35,187 nt of DNA. It comes from Rhodospirillales bacterium (GTDB taxonomy: Bacteria > Pseudomonadota > Alphaproteobacteria > BOG-932 > Roseiterribacteraceae). Position numbers and translations under genes: made by a program. The DNA lies in the NCBI GenBank assembly GCA_028291365.1, contig JAQGIE010000235.1, forward strand, positions 1 to 35,187. Direction: 5' to 3'. Positions 23,740 to 32,089 of this stretch are shown here, one piece after another; positions within the stretch are counted from its first letter, which is position 1, and each line of letters begins with the position of its first letter. The notes under the pieces were generated by a model, which had not been told where the DNA came from, ran no database searches, and saw only the letters and a list, made by a program, of their open reading frames with translations.

Positions 23740-24645
23740 TCAGCGCCGGCGCAGCCACAGCGGCACGGCGTGCCACACCGTCACCAGCGCCAGCAGCACC
23801 GCCAGCCCGCAGGTGATCGCGGCCGGCGTCGAATGCGCGATCTTCTCGACCGCCACGCAGCAATCGGCGGCAAGGCCGAGCGCCAGCGGGACCGTTGCCG
23901 CCAGCACCATGCGCCCGCCCAGCCCCAGAAATCGCTCGCTGTCCTCGCCGGCATAGACGATGCGGTGATAGGCGGCGGGCGCCATCAGCAGGATCATCGC
24001 CAGCGCCATGAATGCCAGCGCCGCAACGTGCAACCAGCGCGCATAGTCCGGCAGCGTGTCGAACCCCGCGGTGAGCACGACCGCGAGCTGGAAGCCCAGC
24101 ATCGCCTGCACGCCGGGCAGGATGGTGCGCGCTTCGGTCAGCATGTAGGTGATCTTCTGCGACATCGGGGCTTCTCCTCCCGGCTGCGCCGCCGCCGCTT
24201 CACGCTCGCGCGCGCCGTGCTTTGCCCGGTCGCGCAGTTCGAGCAGGTACCAGAACGACAGAGCGAGTCCGCCGAACACCGCGCCCACGCTCAGCGCCAA
24301 CCAGATCCCGCCGACACGGAGCAACGCCAGCGCCATGTCGATGGCGAGCGCGAAGGCCAGCGGCAGCAGGGCGATGCCCGCGCTTCGGTTGATGCAGCTT
24401 TCGATCCGCCGCGTCGCTTCGTGGCGATCGACCAGGGCGTGCTGCGTGCCCGGGACGATCAGGCTCGCGAGCGACGCCACCAGCAGCAACAGCGCCACCG
24501 CGGTCGCGATCCGCGCCGCCAGCGGCAAGCCGTCGAAATTGTTCTGAAAGCCCGCCTGAAACTGGAATCCGACCAGGACCTGGCACCCGAGGACGAGCAT
24601 GCGCGTCTCGTCCAGGCTGGTCTTCAGTTTTTCATCCAGCTTCAT
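23740..24645 (-). CDS. DUF6328-like membrane protein with two repeated halves
   Basis: A 301-residue inner-membrane protein made of two similar halves, each with about four hydrophobic helices. Half one (about 10-140) begins SLDETRMLVLGCQVLVGFQF; half two (about 165-301) begins LTEARTILPGVQAMLGFQLA. Each continues through a helix pair to a similar PGTQHALV or APAAYHRIV segment. The two are joined by a charged linker (RDRAKHGAREREAAAA). This matches DUF6328-type proteins, which I recall as single-unit proteins of unknown function. The ATG at 24645 lacks a clear ribosome site. It is divergent from the HAD phosphatase with a 69-base gap. Confidence 0.75.
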   Translation of the reverse strand: MKLDEKLKTSLDETRMLVLGCQVLVGFQFQAGFQNNFDGLPLAARIATAVALLLLVASLASLIVPGTQHALVDRHEATRRIESCINRSAGIALLPLAFALAIDMALALLRVGGIWLALSVGAVFGGLALSFWYLLELRDRAKHGAREREAAAAQPGGEAPMSQKITYMLTEARTILPGVQAMLGFQLAVVLTAGFDTLPDYARWLHVAALAFMALAMILLMAPAAYHRIVYAGEDSERFLGLGGRMVLAATVPLALGLAADCCVAVEKIAHSTPAAITCGLAVLLALVTVWHAVPLWLRRR

Positions 24646-24714
24646 CGCCCGGCGCGCAAACTGCTTGGCCTGTCTCGGGAAACCTAAGTGGCTTTGGCCG
24701 GTTCCTCAGAACGC

Positions 24715-25428
24715 ATGATCCACGCTGTGATTTTCGACGTCGACGGCACGCTGGTCGATTCAGTCGAACACGAAATCATCGCCTGGCACGAGGCGCTGGT
24801 CCGCTCCGGCTTCGACGTCGCGCGCGACGCGGTCCGTAACCAGATGGGCAAAGGCGCCGACCAGCTGTTGCCGTTTCTGCTGCCGCACGAGCGCAAGGCC
24901 ACGCACGACCGCATCGCCGATCTGCAGGGCAAGATCTTTCACGCCCAGCACCGCCCCGAGGTGCGGCCCTTTCCGATGGTGGCGCCGCTGTTCCGCGCGC
25001 TGCGCCAAGCGGGCATCCAGGTCGCGCTGGGCTCGTCGGGCGACCAGGCGGACATCGAACATTATCAGCGCCTGACCGGCACCGCCGATCTGGTCGACGT
25101 GATCGCCTGCATCGACGACGTGCAGCATTCGAAACCCGCGCCCGACATTTTCGAAGCGGTGCTCGACCGGCTGGGCTCGCCGTCGGTGCAGCGCGTGCTG
25201 GCGGTCGGCGACACGATCTATGACGTGCAGGCCGCTTCGGTCGTCGGGCTTCGCACCATCGGCGTGCTGGGCGGCGCGTTCGACGCCGCGACGCTGCGAC
25301 AGGCCGGCTGTATCGCGGTCTATCGCGACGTGGCGGAGCTGTATGAAAACCGCTCGACCTCGCCGCTCGCGCTGCATGGCGATGGCAATGGCGACGAGGA
25401 CGCGCGCGGCGCGAGTCCGGCGGACTAA
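24715..25428 (+). CDS. HAD-superfamily phosphatase (phosphoglycolate phosphatase-like)
   Basis: Haloacid-dehalogenase-type phosphohydrolase, 237 residues. All four motifs are present: nucleophile Asp8 and acid Asp10 in FDVDGTLVDS, motif II ALGSSGD, motif III Lys in SKPAPDIF, and motif IV VGDTIYD. A helical cap (about 15-90) sits after motif I, as in phosphoglycolate phosphatase and beta-phosphoglucomutase relatives. The ATG at 24715 gives the standard start; an in-frame GTG at 24688 would add nine residues. The C-terminus has a short acidic, low-complexity tail. The substrate is a small phosphorylated metabolite, not identifiable from sequence. Confidence 0.9.
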   Translation: MIHAVIFDVDGTLVDSVEHEIIAWHEALVRSGFDVARDAVRNQMGKGADQLLPFLLPHERKATHDRIADLQGKIFHAQHRPEVRPFPMVAPLFRALRQAGIQVALGSSGDQADIEHYQRLTGTADLVDVIACIDDVQHSKPAPDIFEAVLDRLGSPSVQRVLAVGDTIYDVQAASVVGLRTIGVLGGAFDAATLRQAGCIAVYRDVAELYENRSTSPLALHGDGNGDEDARGASPAD

Positions 25429-25510
25429 AGCATCATCCGATCCAATCGGATCGGATCATGGTTTCTACCTTTTTGAGTTGGCGCGTTTTCGCTGAAGCGA
25501 ACCGGTATCC
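25429..25510. repeat. Rhizobiales-type dispersed intergenic repeat
   Basis: The sequence contains CCGATCCAATCGGATCGG and ends with GCGCGTTTTCGCTGAAGCGA followed by ACCGGTATCC. The GCGCGTTTTC...GCGAACCGGT arrangement recalls a repeat scattered through many Rhizobiales genomes (recollection). It lies between the convergent HAD and DUF892 genes, and the hairpin at its start could serve as a two-way terminator. Confidence 0.6.
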
Positions 25511-25574
25511 ATCCCGCCCCTACTTGTCACCCCGAGCAGAAGGGCCGGACGTGCCAGGCGCCCGGCCCGTTCCA

Positions 25575-26105
25575 TTACGCGACTTCCCTGGTCCTGGCGC
25601 CGGCCTTGGCGCCGATCGAGATCGCCTTGCGGTTGATGCCGCCGGCGGCGAGCTTGGTCAGCAGCTTGTCGGCGTTCTTTTCCTCGTCCAGCGTTTCGGC
25701 GAGCAGCATCGCGACCGGACGCAGGTCGAGCGACTTGGCGAGGGTGACGAGCGAGCCATAGGCTGCGATCTCGTAATGCTCGACCTTCTGCGCCGCGATG
25801 ATCAGACCGACATCGAGAAATTCGGGCGGCAGGTCTTTTTCCATCAGCTCCTGCCCTTCCTCGACCAGGCCTTTCATCGCTTCGCAGGTCTTGGCGCGCG
25901 CCGCGGTGTCCAGTTCGGCAAAGGCTTTTTCCAGCCGCTCGACCTGGGTCTTGGTTTCTTCGAGATGGGTCAGGAAGGCTTCCTGCAGCTGCGGATCGGT
26001 GGCCGCCTTGGCCATCTTGGGCAGCGCCTTCACCAGCTGCTTTTCGGCGCTCAACGTGTCGCGCAATTCCTCGATCAGGAAGTCCTGGACGTTCTTGATG
26101 GGCAT
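25575..26105 (-). CDS. DUF892 ferritin-like protein (YciE/YciF family)
   Basis: A 176-residue four-helix-bundle protein of the DUF892 family, which has a ferritin-like di-iron fold and is often linked to stress responses; the exact reaction is not known. The start MPIKNVQDFLIEELRDTLSAE is characteristic, and Glu/His residues on helices supply possible metal ligands (EELRD, HLEET, KVEHYEIAAY, EKNAD). The ATG at 26105 has GGAGAG four bases upstream. The terminal 20 residues are basic and Gly/Ala-rich. The gene is monocistronic, divergent from the large M14 peptidase and convergent with the HAD gene. Confidence 0.9.
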   Translation of the reverse strand: MPIKNVQDFLIEELRDTLSAEKQLVKALPKMAKAATDPQLQEAFLTHLEETKTQVERLEKAFAELDTAARAKTCEAMKGLVEEGQELMEKDLPPEFLDVGLIIAAQKVEHYEIAAYGSLVTLAKSLDLRPVAMLLAETLDEEKNADKLLTKLAAGGINRKAISIGAKAGARTREVA

Positions 26106-26372
26106 GGGTCTCTCCGTTCCGTTGCTCTTGCGCCCGCGCGGGTGAATGCGCGGGGATCGGACGTTCGAACGGGTGGAAGGCGAAATCGTTGCACGGACGC
26201 CCGCCTTCGCGCCCGGCGCGCGCGACCGGAACGGCCCGGAAAGCCCCCGCCCGGCATCCGGCTTGGCACCGGCCGAACCGTCCGGGTGCAATAAAAAGCC
26301 GACGCAATTCCCGCGTGGACAAAGGCCTTGCGGCGCCTGATAGAGGCATTGGGCCTCGACAGGGAACACCAA
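26106..26372. promoter_or_regulatory. Divergent intergenic region, DUF892 / M14 peptidase
   Basis: 267 bases between two divergent starts, with no credible gene. It must carry promoters for both. An A-rich patch, CAATAAAAAGCC near 26289, is the only low-GC stretch and is a candidate promoter core for the peptidase gene. No clear operator was found. Confidence 0.4.
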
Positions 26373-29321
26373 ATGAAAAAGCATCTCGCAGCTTCGTGCG
26401 CGCTGACATTGTGCGCAGCCATCCTCGCCACCTCGACCTTGTCCGCCGGCGTGGCCGCCGCGGCCGCCGAGGATGCCGCCACCGCGCCGCTCCAGAAGCA
26501 GGACGCCGAGTACGGCAAGCTGATCGAGCAGTTTCTGATCGACAAGCGCATCACCACCGAGCTGGTCGATCACATGCCGGCGTCGGACAGCGTGCCCTCG
26601 CCGCTCAAATTCTTCGGCCGCATTCCCGGCACGCCGGGCGAGCTGACCTACGCCAAGGACATCGAGCGCTATTACGAAGAGCTGGCGAAGACTTCGCCGC
26701 GGGTGCGCTTCTGGAAGAACGGACAGACCGAAGAAGGGCGCGATATCTTCACCATCGCGATCGCCGACGAGGCGGTGCTCAAGACGCTCGACGAGAACAA
26801 GCAGGCGCTCGCCGCGCTGGGTGATCCGCGCAAGACGACCGAAGAACAGGCGCGCAAGCTGATCAAGAGCGCCAAGCCGATCTACTGGCTCACCAGCGGC
26901 ATCCACTCGCCCGAGACGGGCGGGCCCGAGACGCTGATCGAACTCGCTTTCCGGCTCGCGGTCGAAGAGACGCCGTTCATCGAGACGATCCGCAAGAACG
27001 CGATCACGTTCATCACGCCGGTGGTCGAAGTCGACGGGCGCGAGAAACATGTCGACACCTATTACTACGGCAAGAAGACCGGCAAGCCGAAGCCGCCGCT
27101 GATGTATTGGGGCCGCTACGTCGCGCACGACAACAATCGCGACGGCATGGGGCAAGTGCTGAAGCTGACCCAGCGCATCACCGCGGGCATGCTGGAATGG
27201 CATCCGACCGTGCTGCACGACCTGCACGAGGCGCAGTCCTATCTCTACGCCTCGACCGGCACCGGTCCGTACAATCCGTCGCTCGATGCCATCCAGACCA
27301 ACGAATGGTGGCTGCTGGCGCAGACCGAAGTGATGGAGATGGCCAAGCGCGGCGTGCCGGGCGTCTGGACCTACGGTTTCTATGACGGGTGGGTGCCGAA
27401 CTATCTGTTCTGGATCGCAGTCACGCACAACTCGTTCGGGCGCTTCTACGAGGTGCAGAGCTACGGGCCCGACATCCAGAAAGAGCTCAAACTGCCGCCG
27501 ACCGTGACCAGCCGCGAATGGTACCGGCCCAACCCGCCGCTGCCCTCGATCGCCTGGGGACCGCGCAACACGGTCAACATCCAGGAATCGGCGCTGCTTT
27601 TCGCGCTCAACAAGGTCGCCACCGACCACGAGCTGTATCTGGAAAATTACTGGCTCAAGAACAAGCGCGCGATCGACACCGGCAAGGCGCCGAACGCGGT
27701 CAATGCCTGGGTGATCCCGGCCAAGCAGACCGCCAGGCTCAACGTCGCCGACATGCTCAACACGCTGCGCATCCAGGGTGTCGAAATCAGCACCGCCAAC
27801 GCCGCCTTCACCGCCGGCGGCGTCAACGTCGCGGCGGGCGATTACGTCATTCGCGGCGACCAGCCCTATCGCACGCTCGCCGACATGTATCTCAGCGTGC
27901 AGAACTACCCGGCCGCCAATCCGCGCCCGTACGACGATACCGGCTGGACGATGCAGTATATGCGCAATGTCGAGCTCAAGACGGTGCGCGATCCCGCCGT
28001 GCTAAACCAGAAGATGACGTTGCTGACCGCCGACGTGACGCAGAAAGGCGCGGTCACCGGGTCGGGCGCGACGATCCTGTTCAACCATACCGGCGACAAC
28101 CAGCTCGTCGCGCTGCGCTTCAGGCTCAAGGACGCGAAGATGTCGGCGGCCGAAGAGGCCTTCGACGTGAGCGGCCACAAATACGCGGCCGGCAGCTTCA
28201 TCCTTCAGGACGCCGATCGCGCCGCGGTCGAGAAAGTCGCCGCCGAGCTCGGCCTCGTCGGCGAAGCGGTGTCGCGCGCACCTGCGGTCAAGTCGCACGC
28301 GCTGACCGCGCCGCGCATCGGCTATCTGCATTCCTGGCTGCGCACGCAGGATGAAGGCTGGTGGCGCGCCGCGCTCGATCATTACGGGATTCCGTACACC
28401 TACTTCGCCGACATCAAGGTGCGCGACGGCAATCTGCGCGAGAAGTACGACGTGCTGATCTATCCGACGGTGGGCGGCAGCGCGCAGGACCAGGTGACCG
28501 GCGTTGCCATGAACGGCAAGGATCCGATCCCGTACAAGAAGAGCGAGCTGACCCCCAATCTCGGCGCGCTCGATTCCGCCGACGACATTCGCGGCGGGCT
28601 TGGCGTGGAAGGCCTGGCCGAGCTCAAGAAGTTCGTCGATGCGGGCGGCACCTTGATCGGCGACGGTTCGACGGTGGAGATGCTGATCGAGTACGGCATT
28701 GCCGCGGGCGTCAGCGTCACCAAGCCGTCGGACCTGTTCACTAAGGGCTCGATCATGCGCGGCGTCATCGCCGACAGAGCGAGCCCGCTGGTCTACGGTT
28801 ATGACGGCAAGGAGATGCCGGTCTATTTCTCGCAGGCGCCGGTGCTGACGGTCGGCCGCGGTGCCGGGATCAACCCGTATTTCGACCCCAACGCACCGGG
28901 CGCGCGGCTGAGCCAGAACGTGACGCCGAACGCGGTGCCGGCGCAGCTCTCGTCCTGGGCCGGCGACGCGCCGCCGGTGGAGAAGAAGCCGGATGCGGCG
29001 GCCTCACCGCCCTCGCCGCGTTCGTTCGGCGCCGAGCCGGACAAGCTGCCGCGCACCGTGATGCAGTTCCCGGCCAAGGCCGACGAGATCCTGCTCAGCG
29101 GATTGCTCACCGGCGGCCAGGCGCTGACCAACAAGGCGCTGATCGTCGACGTGCCCAGCGGCAAGGGCCACATGGTGCTCTACGCGCTGCGTCCGTTCTG
29201 GCGCTGGCAGACGCAGGGCAGCTACTTCCTCGGCTTCAACGCGATCCTCAACTGGGATCACCTGGACGCCGGCGCGCCGCCGCCGAAGACGGCAGCGGCT
29301 GCTTCGGGCAGCGGGGGGTAA
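26373..29321 (+). CDS. Large exported M14-family zinc carboxypeptidase-like protein
   Basis: A 982-residue exported protein with a signal peptide (about 1-32). An M14 metallopeptidase domain (about 75-400) shows zinc ligands His178 and Glu181 in SGIHSPETGG, the later HDNNRDGMGQ and the third-ligand segment VLHDLHEAQ (His282 or His285). The remaining 580 residues are large C-terminal domains: one part resembles a beta-sandwich, and LHSWLRTQDEGWWRAALDHY followed by VLIYPTVGG resembles a class I glutamine-amidotransferase-like fold found at this position in long M14 proteins. The ATG at 26373 has AGGGA eight bases upstream. It should cleave peptides or a modified amide outside the cytoplasm; the catalytic Glu was not located with confidence. 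The tail is Ala/Gly/Pro-rich. Confidence 0.88.
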   Translation: MKKHLAASCALTLCAAILATSTLSAGVAAAAAEDAATAPLQKQDAEYGKLIEQFLIDKRITTELVDHMPASDSVPSPLKFFGRIPGTPGELTYAKDIERYYEELAKTSPRVRFWKNGQTEEGRDIFTIAIADEAVLKTLDENKQALAALGDPRKTTEEQARKLIKSAKPIYWLTSGIHSPETGGPETLIELAFRLAVEETPFIETIRKNAITFITPVVEVDGREKHVDTYYYGKKTGKPKPPLMYWGRYVAHDNNRDGMGQVLKLTQRITAGMLEWHPTVLHDLHEAQSYLYASTGTGPYNPSLDAIQTNEWWLLAQTEVMEMAKRGVPGVWTYGFYDGWVPNYLFWIAVTHNSFGRFYEVQSYGPDIQKELKLPPTVTSREWYRPNPPLPSIAWGPRNTVNIQESALLFALNKVATDHELYLENYWLKNKRAIDTGKAPNAVNAWVIPAKQTARLNVADMLNTLRIQGVEISTANAAFTAGGVNVAAGDYVIRGDQPYRTLADMYLSVQNYPAANPRPYDDTGWTMQYMRNVELKTVRDPAVLNQKMTLLTADVTQKGAVTGSGATILFNHTGDNQLVALRFRLKDAKMSAAEEAFDVSGHKYAAGSFILQDADRAAVEKVAAELGLVGEAVSRAPAVKSHALTAPRIGYLHSWLRTQDEGWWRAALDHYGIPYTYFADIKVRDGNLREKYDVLIYPTVGGSAQDQVTGVAMNGKDPIPYKKSELTPNLGALDSADDIRGGLGVEGLAELKKFVDAGGTLIGDGSTVEMLIEYGIAAGVSVTKPSDLFTKGSIMRGVIADRASPLVYGYDGKEMPVYFSQAPVLTVGRGAGINPYFDPNAPGARLSQNVTPNAVPAQLSSWAGDAPPVEKKPDAAASPPSPRSFGAEPDKLPRTVMQFPAKADEILLSGLLTGGQALTNKALIVDVPSGKGHMVLYALRPFWRWQTQGSYFLGFNAILNWDHLDAGAPPPKTAAAASGSGG

Positions 29322-29333
29322 GGGGCGTCGACC

Positions 29334-29395
29334 CTGGCTCCGGCATTGTTTTTAGCATCATCTGATGCCAACATCCGTGCCTATTCAGGAGCCAG
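29334..29395 (+). promoter_or_regulatory. Putative VapBC operator/promoter region
   Basis: Just upstream of vapB lies a palindrome GCATCATCTGATGC (29355-29368), nested inside a wider inverted pair CTGGCTCC (29334-29341) and GGAGCCAG (29388-29395). The second arm contains the vapB ribosome site AGGAG. Type II modules are commonly autoregulated by binding such dyads, so this is the likely operator. Confidence 0.5.
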
Positions 29396-29398
29396 CCC

Positions 29399-29596
29399 AT
29401 GCGCACCACCATTGCCATTGATGACGAGCTTCTCGCCAGCGCGCAGATGCTCACCGGCATTCGGGAAAAGTCGGCTTTGGTGCGCGCGGCGCTGACGCTG
29501 CTGGTCCAGCGCGAAAGCGCCCGGCGTCTGGCGCGGATGGGCGGCACGGAGCCGGATCTGCAGCCGATCCCGCGGCGGCGCTCGAAAGCGTCATGA
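29399..29596 (+). CDS. vapB: VapB-type antitoxin
   Basis: A 65-residue antitoxin of the VapB/DUF2191 kind. The N-terminal MRTTIAIDDELLASAQ forms the ribbon-helix-helix start that binds DNA, followed by the conserved KSALVRAALTLLVQRESARR and the Gly-Gly and basic tail that wraps the toxin. AGGAG lies eight bases upstream of the ATG. The gene overlaps vapC by four bases (ATGA), the usual antitoxin-first arrangement. It should bind and inhibit VapC and repress its own promoter. Confidence 0.9.
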   Translation: MRTTIAIDDELLASAQMLTGIREKSALVRAALTLLVQRESARRLARMGGTEPDLQPIPRRRSKAS

Positions 29597-30042
29597 TCCT
29601 GGTCGACACCTCAGTCTGGATCGACCATTTGCACGCCGACGACCCAGCGCTTGCGCGGCTGCTCGACGAGGGTGACACGCTGGTACATCCGTTCGTTGTC
29701 GGCGAACTGGCGCTCGGCCGGATGCGACAGCGCGACAATGTACTGCGCTTGCTGCGAAAGCTGCCGCAAGCGCAGGTCGCCACCGACGACGAAGTCCTCC
29801 AGCTGATCGCCGCGCAGAAGCTGGACGGAACCGGGCTCGGCTATATCGACGTACATCTGCTTGCGTCACTGCGACTGACGCAGGATGCAGGGCTGTGGAC
29901 ACGCGACAAGCGTCTCGGCGAGATCGCGGCGCGAATGGGGCTGGCGCACGTGCCGTCGGGCGGCGGCGTCGCCGAGCGACCGGCGGCTTACTCGACCGCT
30001 CCGCGTGGCGCCACCAAGCGCGGGCAGCCGCGCCGACGCTGA
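29593..30042 (+). CDS. vapC: VapC-type PIN-domain ribonuclease toxin
   Basis: Single-domain PIN nuclease, toxin of the VapBC pair; family members cleave RNA, often tRNA or rRNA, to halt translation. The four acidic active-site residues are visible: Asp5 (VDTSVWID), Glu38 (VGELALGR), Asp86 (YIDVHLLAS) and Asp105 (WTRDKRL). The length of 149 exceeds the usual 130 or so because of a basic tail from about residue 122 (RGATKRGQPRRR) that looks unstructured; a stop may have been lost. With all four acids present the toxin should be active. The target RNA is unknown. Confidence 0.9.
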   Translation: MILVDTSVWIDHLHADDPALARLLDEGDTLVHPFVVGELALGRMRQRDNVLRLLRKLPQAQVATDDEVLQLIAAQKLDGTGLGYIDVHLLASLRLTQDAGLWTRDKRLGEIAARMGLAHVPSGGGVAERPAAYSTAPRGATKRGQPRRR

Positions 30043-30146
30043 GCGCCGGCGACCGCCTTGCCCGCCTCCGCGGCCAGTCGTAGGCGGCGCACGTCGATCG
30101 TGTATCGTGGCCGACGCTTCCGCGCCGAACCACCCAGGAGACCAAC

Positions 30147-31070
30147 ATGCACCGCCGACTGCTCGCCGCATCCGTCACGCTTGGGCTCCTGGCGTCGCTG
30201 CTCGCCGCCGGCCCGGCCTGCGCCCAGGCGGCGCTCGATGGCACGCTGAAGAAGATCAAGGACAGCGGCGCGATCACGCTGGGCTACCGTGAATCGTCGG
30301 TGCCGTTCTCGTTCCTCGACGACAGTCAGAAGCCGGTCGGCTACGCGCTCGAGATCTGCATGAAGGTGGTCGACGCGGTGAAGCGCGAGCTCAAGCTCGA
30401 CAAGCTGACCGTCAACATGGCGCCGGTGACGTCGGCGACGCGCATTCCGCTGATCGCCAACGGCACGGTCGATCTCGAATGCGGCTCGACCACCAACAAT
30501 GCCGAGCGGCAAAAGCAGGTCGCCTTCACCAACACGCATTTCCTCACCGCCAGCCGCATGGTCGCGAAGAAGGCGAGCAAGATCGTCAAGATCGACGACC
30601 TCAAAGGCAAGAATGTCGTGTCGACCTCGGGCACGACCAACATCAAGCAGCTCAACGACGTCAACGTGCAGCGCAATCTCGGCGTCAACATCCTGCCCGC
30701 CAAGGATCATGCCGAGGCGTTCCTGATGGTCGAAACCGATCGCGCCGCCGCCTTCGTGATGGATGACATTCTGCTGGCGGGTCTGGTCGCTGCCTCGAAG
30801 ACGCCCGACGCCTATGTCATTCCCGACGACGCGTTTTCGACCCCCGAGCCGTACGCCATCATGCTCCGCCGCGACGACGCCGCGTTCAAGGCCGTGGTCG
30901 ACAAGGCGACGGCCGATTTCTACCGCAGCCCCGAGGGCGCCAGGCTGTACGACAAATGGTTCATGCAGCCGATCCCGCTGCATGGCTTGACCTTGCACGT
31001 GCCGATGAGCCCGGCGCTGAAGAAGGCGTTCGCCAATCCGAGCGATAGCGGGGATCCGGCTTCGTATTGA
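30147..31070 (+). CDS. gltI: Amino-acid ABC transporter substrate-binding protein (GltI-like)
   Basis: Periplasmic binding protein of the glutamate/aspartate importer type, 307 residues. It has a signal peptide of about 26 residues ending ACAQA, then a type II periplasmic-binding fold. Typical GltI features are ITLGYRESSVPFSFLDD at the first strand, GYALEIC, the segment VDLECGSTTNNAERQKQVAF and the late PYAIMLRRDD. The ATG at 30147 has AGGAGA about seven bases upstream. It leads the run gltI-gltJ-gltK, whose junctions each hold a palindromic element. Glutamate or aspartate is the likely ligand by family. Confidence 0.9.
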   Translation: MHRRLLAASVTLGLLASLLAAGPACAQAALDGTLKKIKDSGAITLGYRESSVPFSFLDDSQKPVGYALEICMKVVDAVKRELKLDKLTVNMAPVTSATRIPLIANGTVDLECGSTTNNAERQKQVAFTNTHFLTASRMVAKKASKIVKIDDLKGKNVVSTSGTTNIKQLNDVNVQRNLGVNILPAKDHAEAFLMVETDRAAAFVMDDILLAGLVAASKTPDAYVIPDDAFSTPEPYAIMLRRDDAAFKAVVDKATADFYRSPEGARLYDKWFMQPIPLHGLTLHVPMSPALKKAFANPSDSGDPASY

Positions 31071-31074
31071 GTTG

Positions 31075-31163
31075 ATTCCCCGCGCAAGCGGGGATCCACG
31101 CTGATGACCATACGGAACCGTCGCGCACTGTTGCCGCCATGGATCCCCGCTTTCGCGGGGAAT
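31075..31163. repeat. Palindromic element between gltI and gltJ, 24-bp arms
   Basis: Arms 31075-31098 and 31140-31163 are inverted copies with one mismatch, each a hairpin of TCCCCGC and GCGGGGA. The second arm ends three bases before the gltJ start codon and supplies its ribosome-binding GGGGA. It is a different family from the element in the gltJ-gltK junction. Confidence 0.85.
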
Positions 31164-31165
31164 TT

Positions 31166-31909
31166 GTGAGCTACCGCTGGAACTGGGGGATCCTGTGGGA
31201 TCTCTCGCCTGACGGGCAGCTCACCTATTTCGGGACGCTGCTGGCGGGGCTCAAATGGACGATGCTCACCGCCATCGGCGCGTGGGCGATCGCGCTGGTG
31301 ATGGGGTCGCTGGTCGGCGTCGCGCGCACCTTGCCGAACCGTTGGGCGCAGCGCGCGGCGAGCGCGTATGTCGAGCTGTTCCGCAACACGCCGCTGCTGA
31401 TGCAGCTGTTCCTCTGGTACTTCATCCTGCCCGAGCTGCTGCCGCACGACTGGGGCACGTGGATGAAGTCGCTGCGCAACGCGCCGCTCTACACCGCGAT
31501 CATCGGGCTCGGCCTCTACAGTTCGGCGCGCGTCGCCGAGCAGGTGCGTGCGGGCATTTCCTCGCTGTCGCACGGCCAGGGCCTGGCCGGCCAGGCGCTC
31601 GGCTTCACGACGGGCCAAGTCTATCGCTACGTGCTGCTGCCGATGGCCTACCGCATCATCCTGCCGCCGCTGACCTCGGAGTTTCTCAACACGATCAAGA
31701 ACACGTCGGTGGCGCTGACCATCGGGCTGCTCGAGCTGACCGCGCGAGCGCGCGCAATGCAGGAATTCTCGTTCCAGATCTTCGAGGCCTTCACCGTCGC
31801 GACCCTGCTCTATCTCGTGCTCAATCTCGTGGTGGTGGCGTGCATGCGCCGCCTCGAACGCGCCGTCGCCCTGCCCGGCTACATCACGGCGCAGCCGGCG
31901 AAGGCGTAG
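31166..31909 (+). CDS. gltJ: Amino-acid ABC transporter permease (GltJ-like)
   Basis: Inner-membrane permease of the glutamate/aspartate importer, 247 residues with about five helices. The start SYRWNWGILWDLSPDGQLTY matches GltJ N-termini, and later ASAYVELFRNTPLLMQLFLW and the helix preceding the EAA loop (GQALGFTTGQVYRYVLLPMA) are typical of the HisM/GltJ family. GTG at 31166 is preferred: it gives the family N-terminus and has GGGGA five bases before it. An in-frame ATG at 31139 would add nine residues translated from the palindromic element itself. Confidence 0.92.
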   Translation: MSYRWNWGILWDLSPDGQLTYFGTLLAGLKWTMLTAIGAWAIALVMGSLVGVARTLPNRWAQRAASAYVELFRNTPLLMQLFLWYFILPELLPHDWGTWMKSLRNAPLYTAIIGLGLYSSARVAEQVRAGISSLSHGQGLAGQALGFTTGQVYRYVLLPMAYRIILPPLTSEFLNTIKNTSVALTIGLLELTARARAMQEFSFQIFEAFTVATLLYLVLNLVVVACMRRLERAVALPGYITAQPAKA

Positions 31910-31933
31910 CGGCGATGCACCCGCTCCCCTTCA

Positions 31934-32075
31934 CGTCATGCCTGGGCTTGTCCCAGGCATCCACGCGACGCGATGCAAACGCCGCACCAACGATCGCGCG
32001 TACGGATTCATCCCGTCGCGTGGATGGCCGGCACAAGAGTCTACCCCGGACCCGATCCGGGGCCGGCCATGACGG
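31934..32075. repeat. Dispersed palindromic element, copy B (about 142 bp)
   Basis: Same family as 17601-17736: it begins GTCATGCCTGGGCTTGTCCC with hairpin TGCCTGGG/CCCAGGCA and ends CCCCGGACCCGATCCGGGG plus GCCGGCCATGACGG. An inner inverted pair, CCACGCGACG and CGTCGCGTGG, is intact here and partly decayed in copy A. It fills most of the gltJ-gltK gap. Confidence 0.8.
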
Positions 32076-32089
32076 GCGGAGCGCGTAGC

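Noticed and set aside
31139-31165. ATG at 31139 as the gltJ start
   Set aside because: The nine added residues come entirely from the palindromic element; GTG at 31166 gives the family N-terminus and has a ribosome site.
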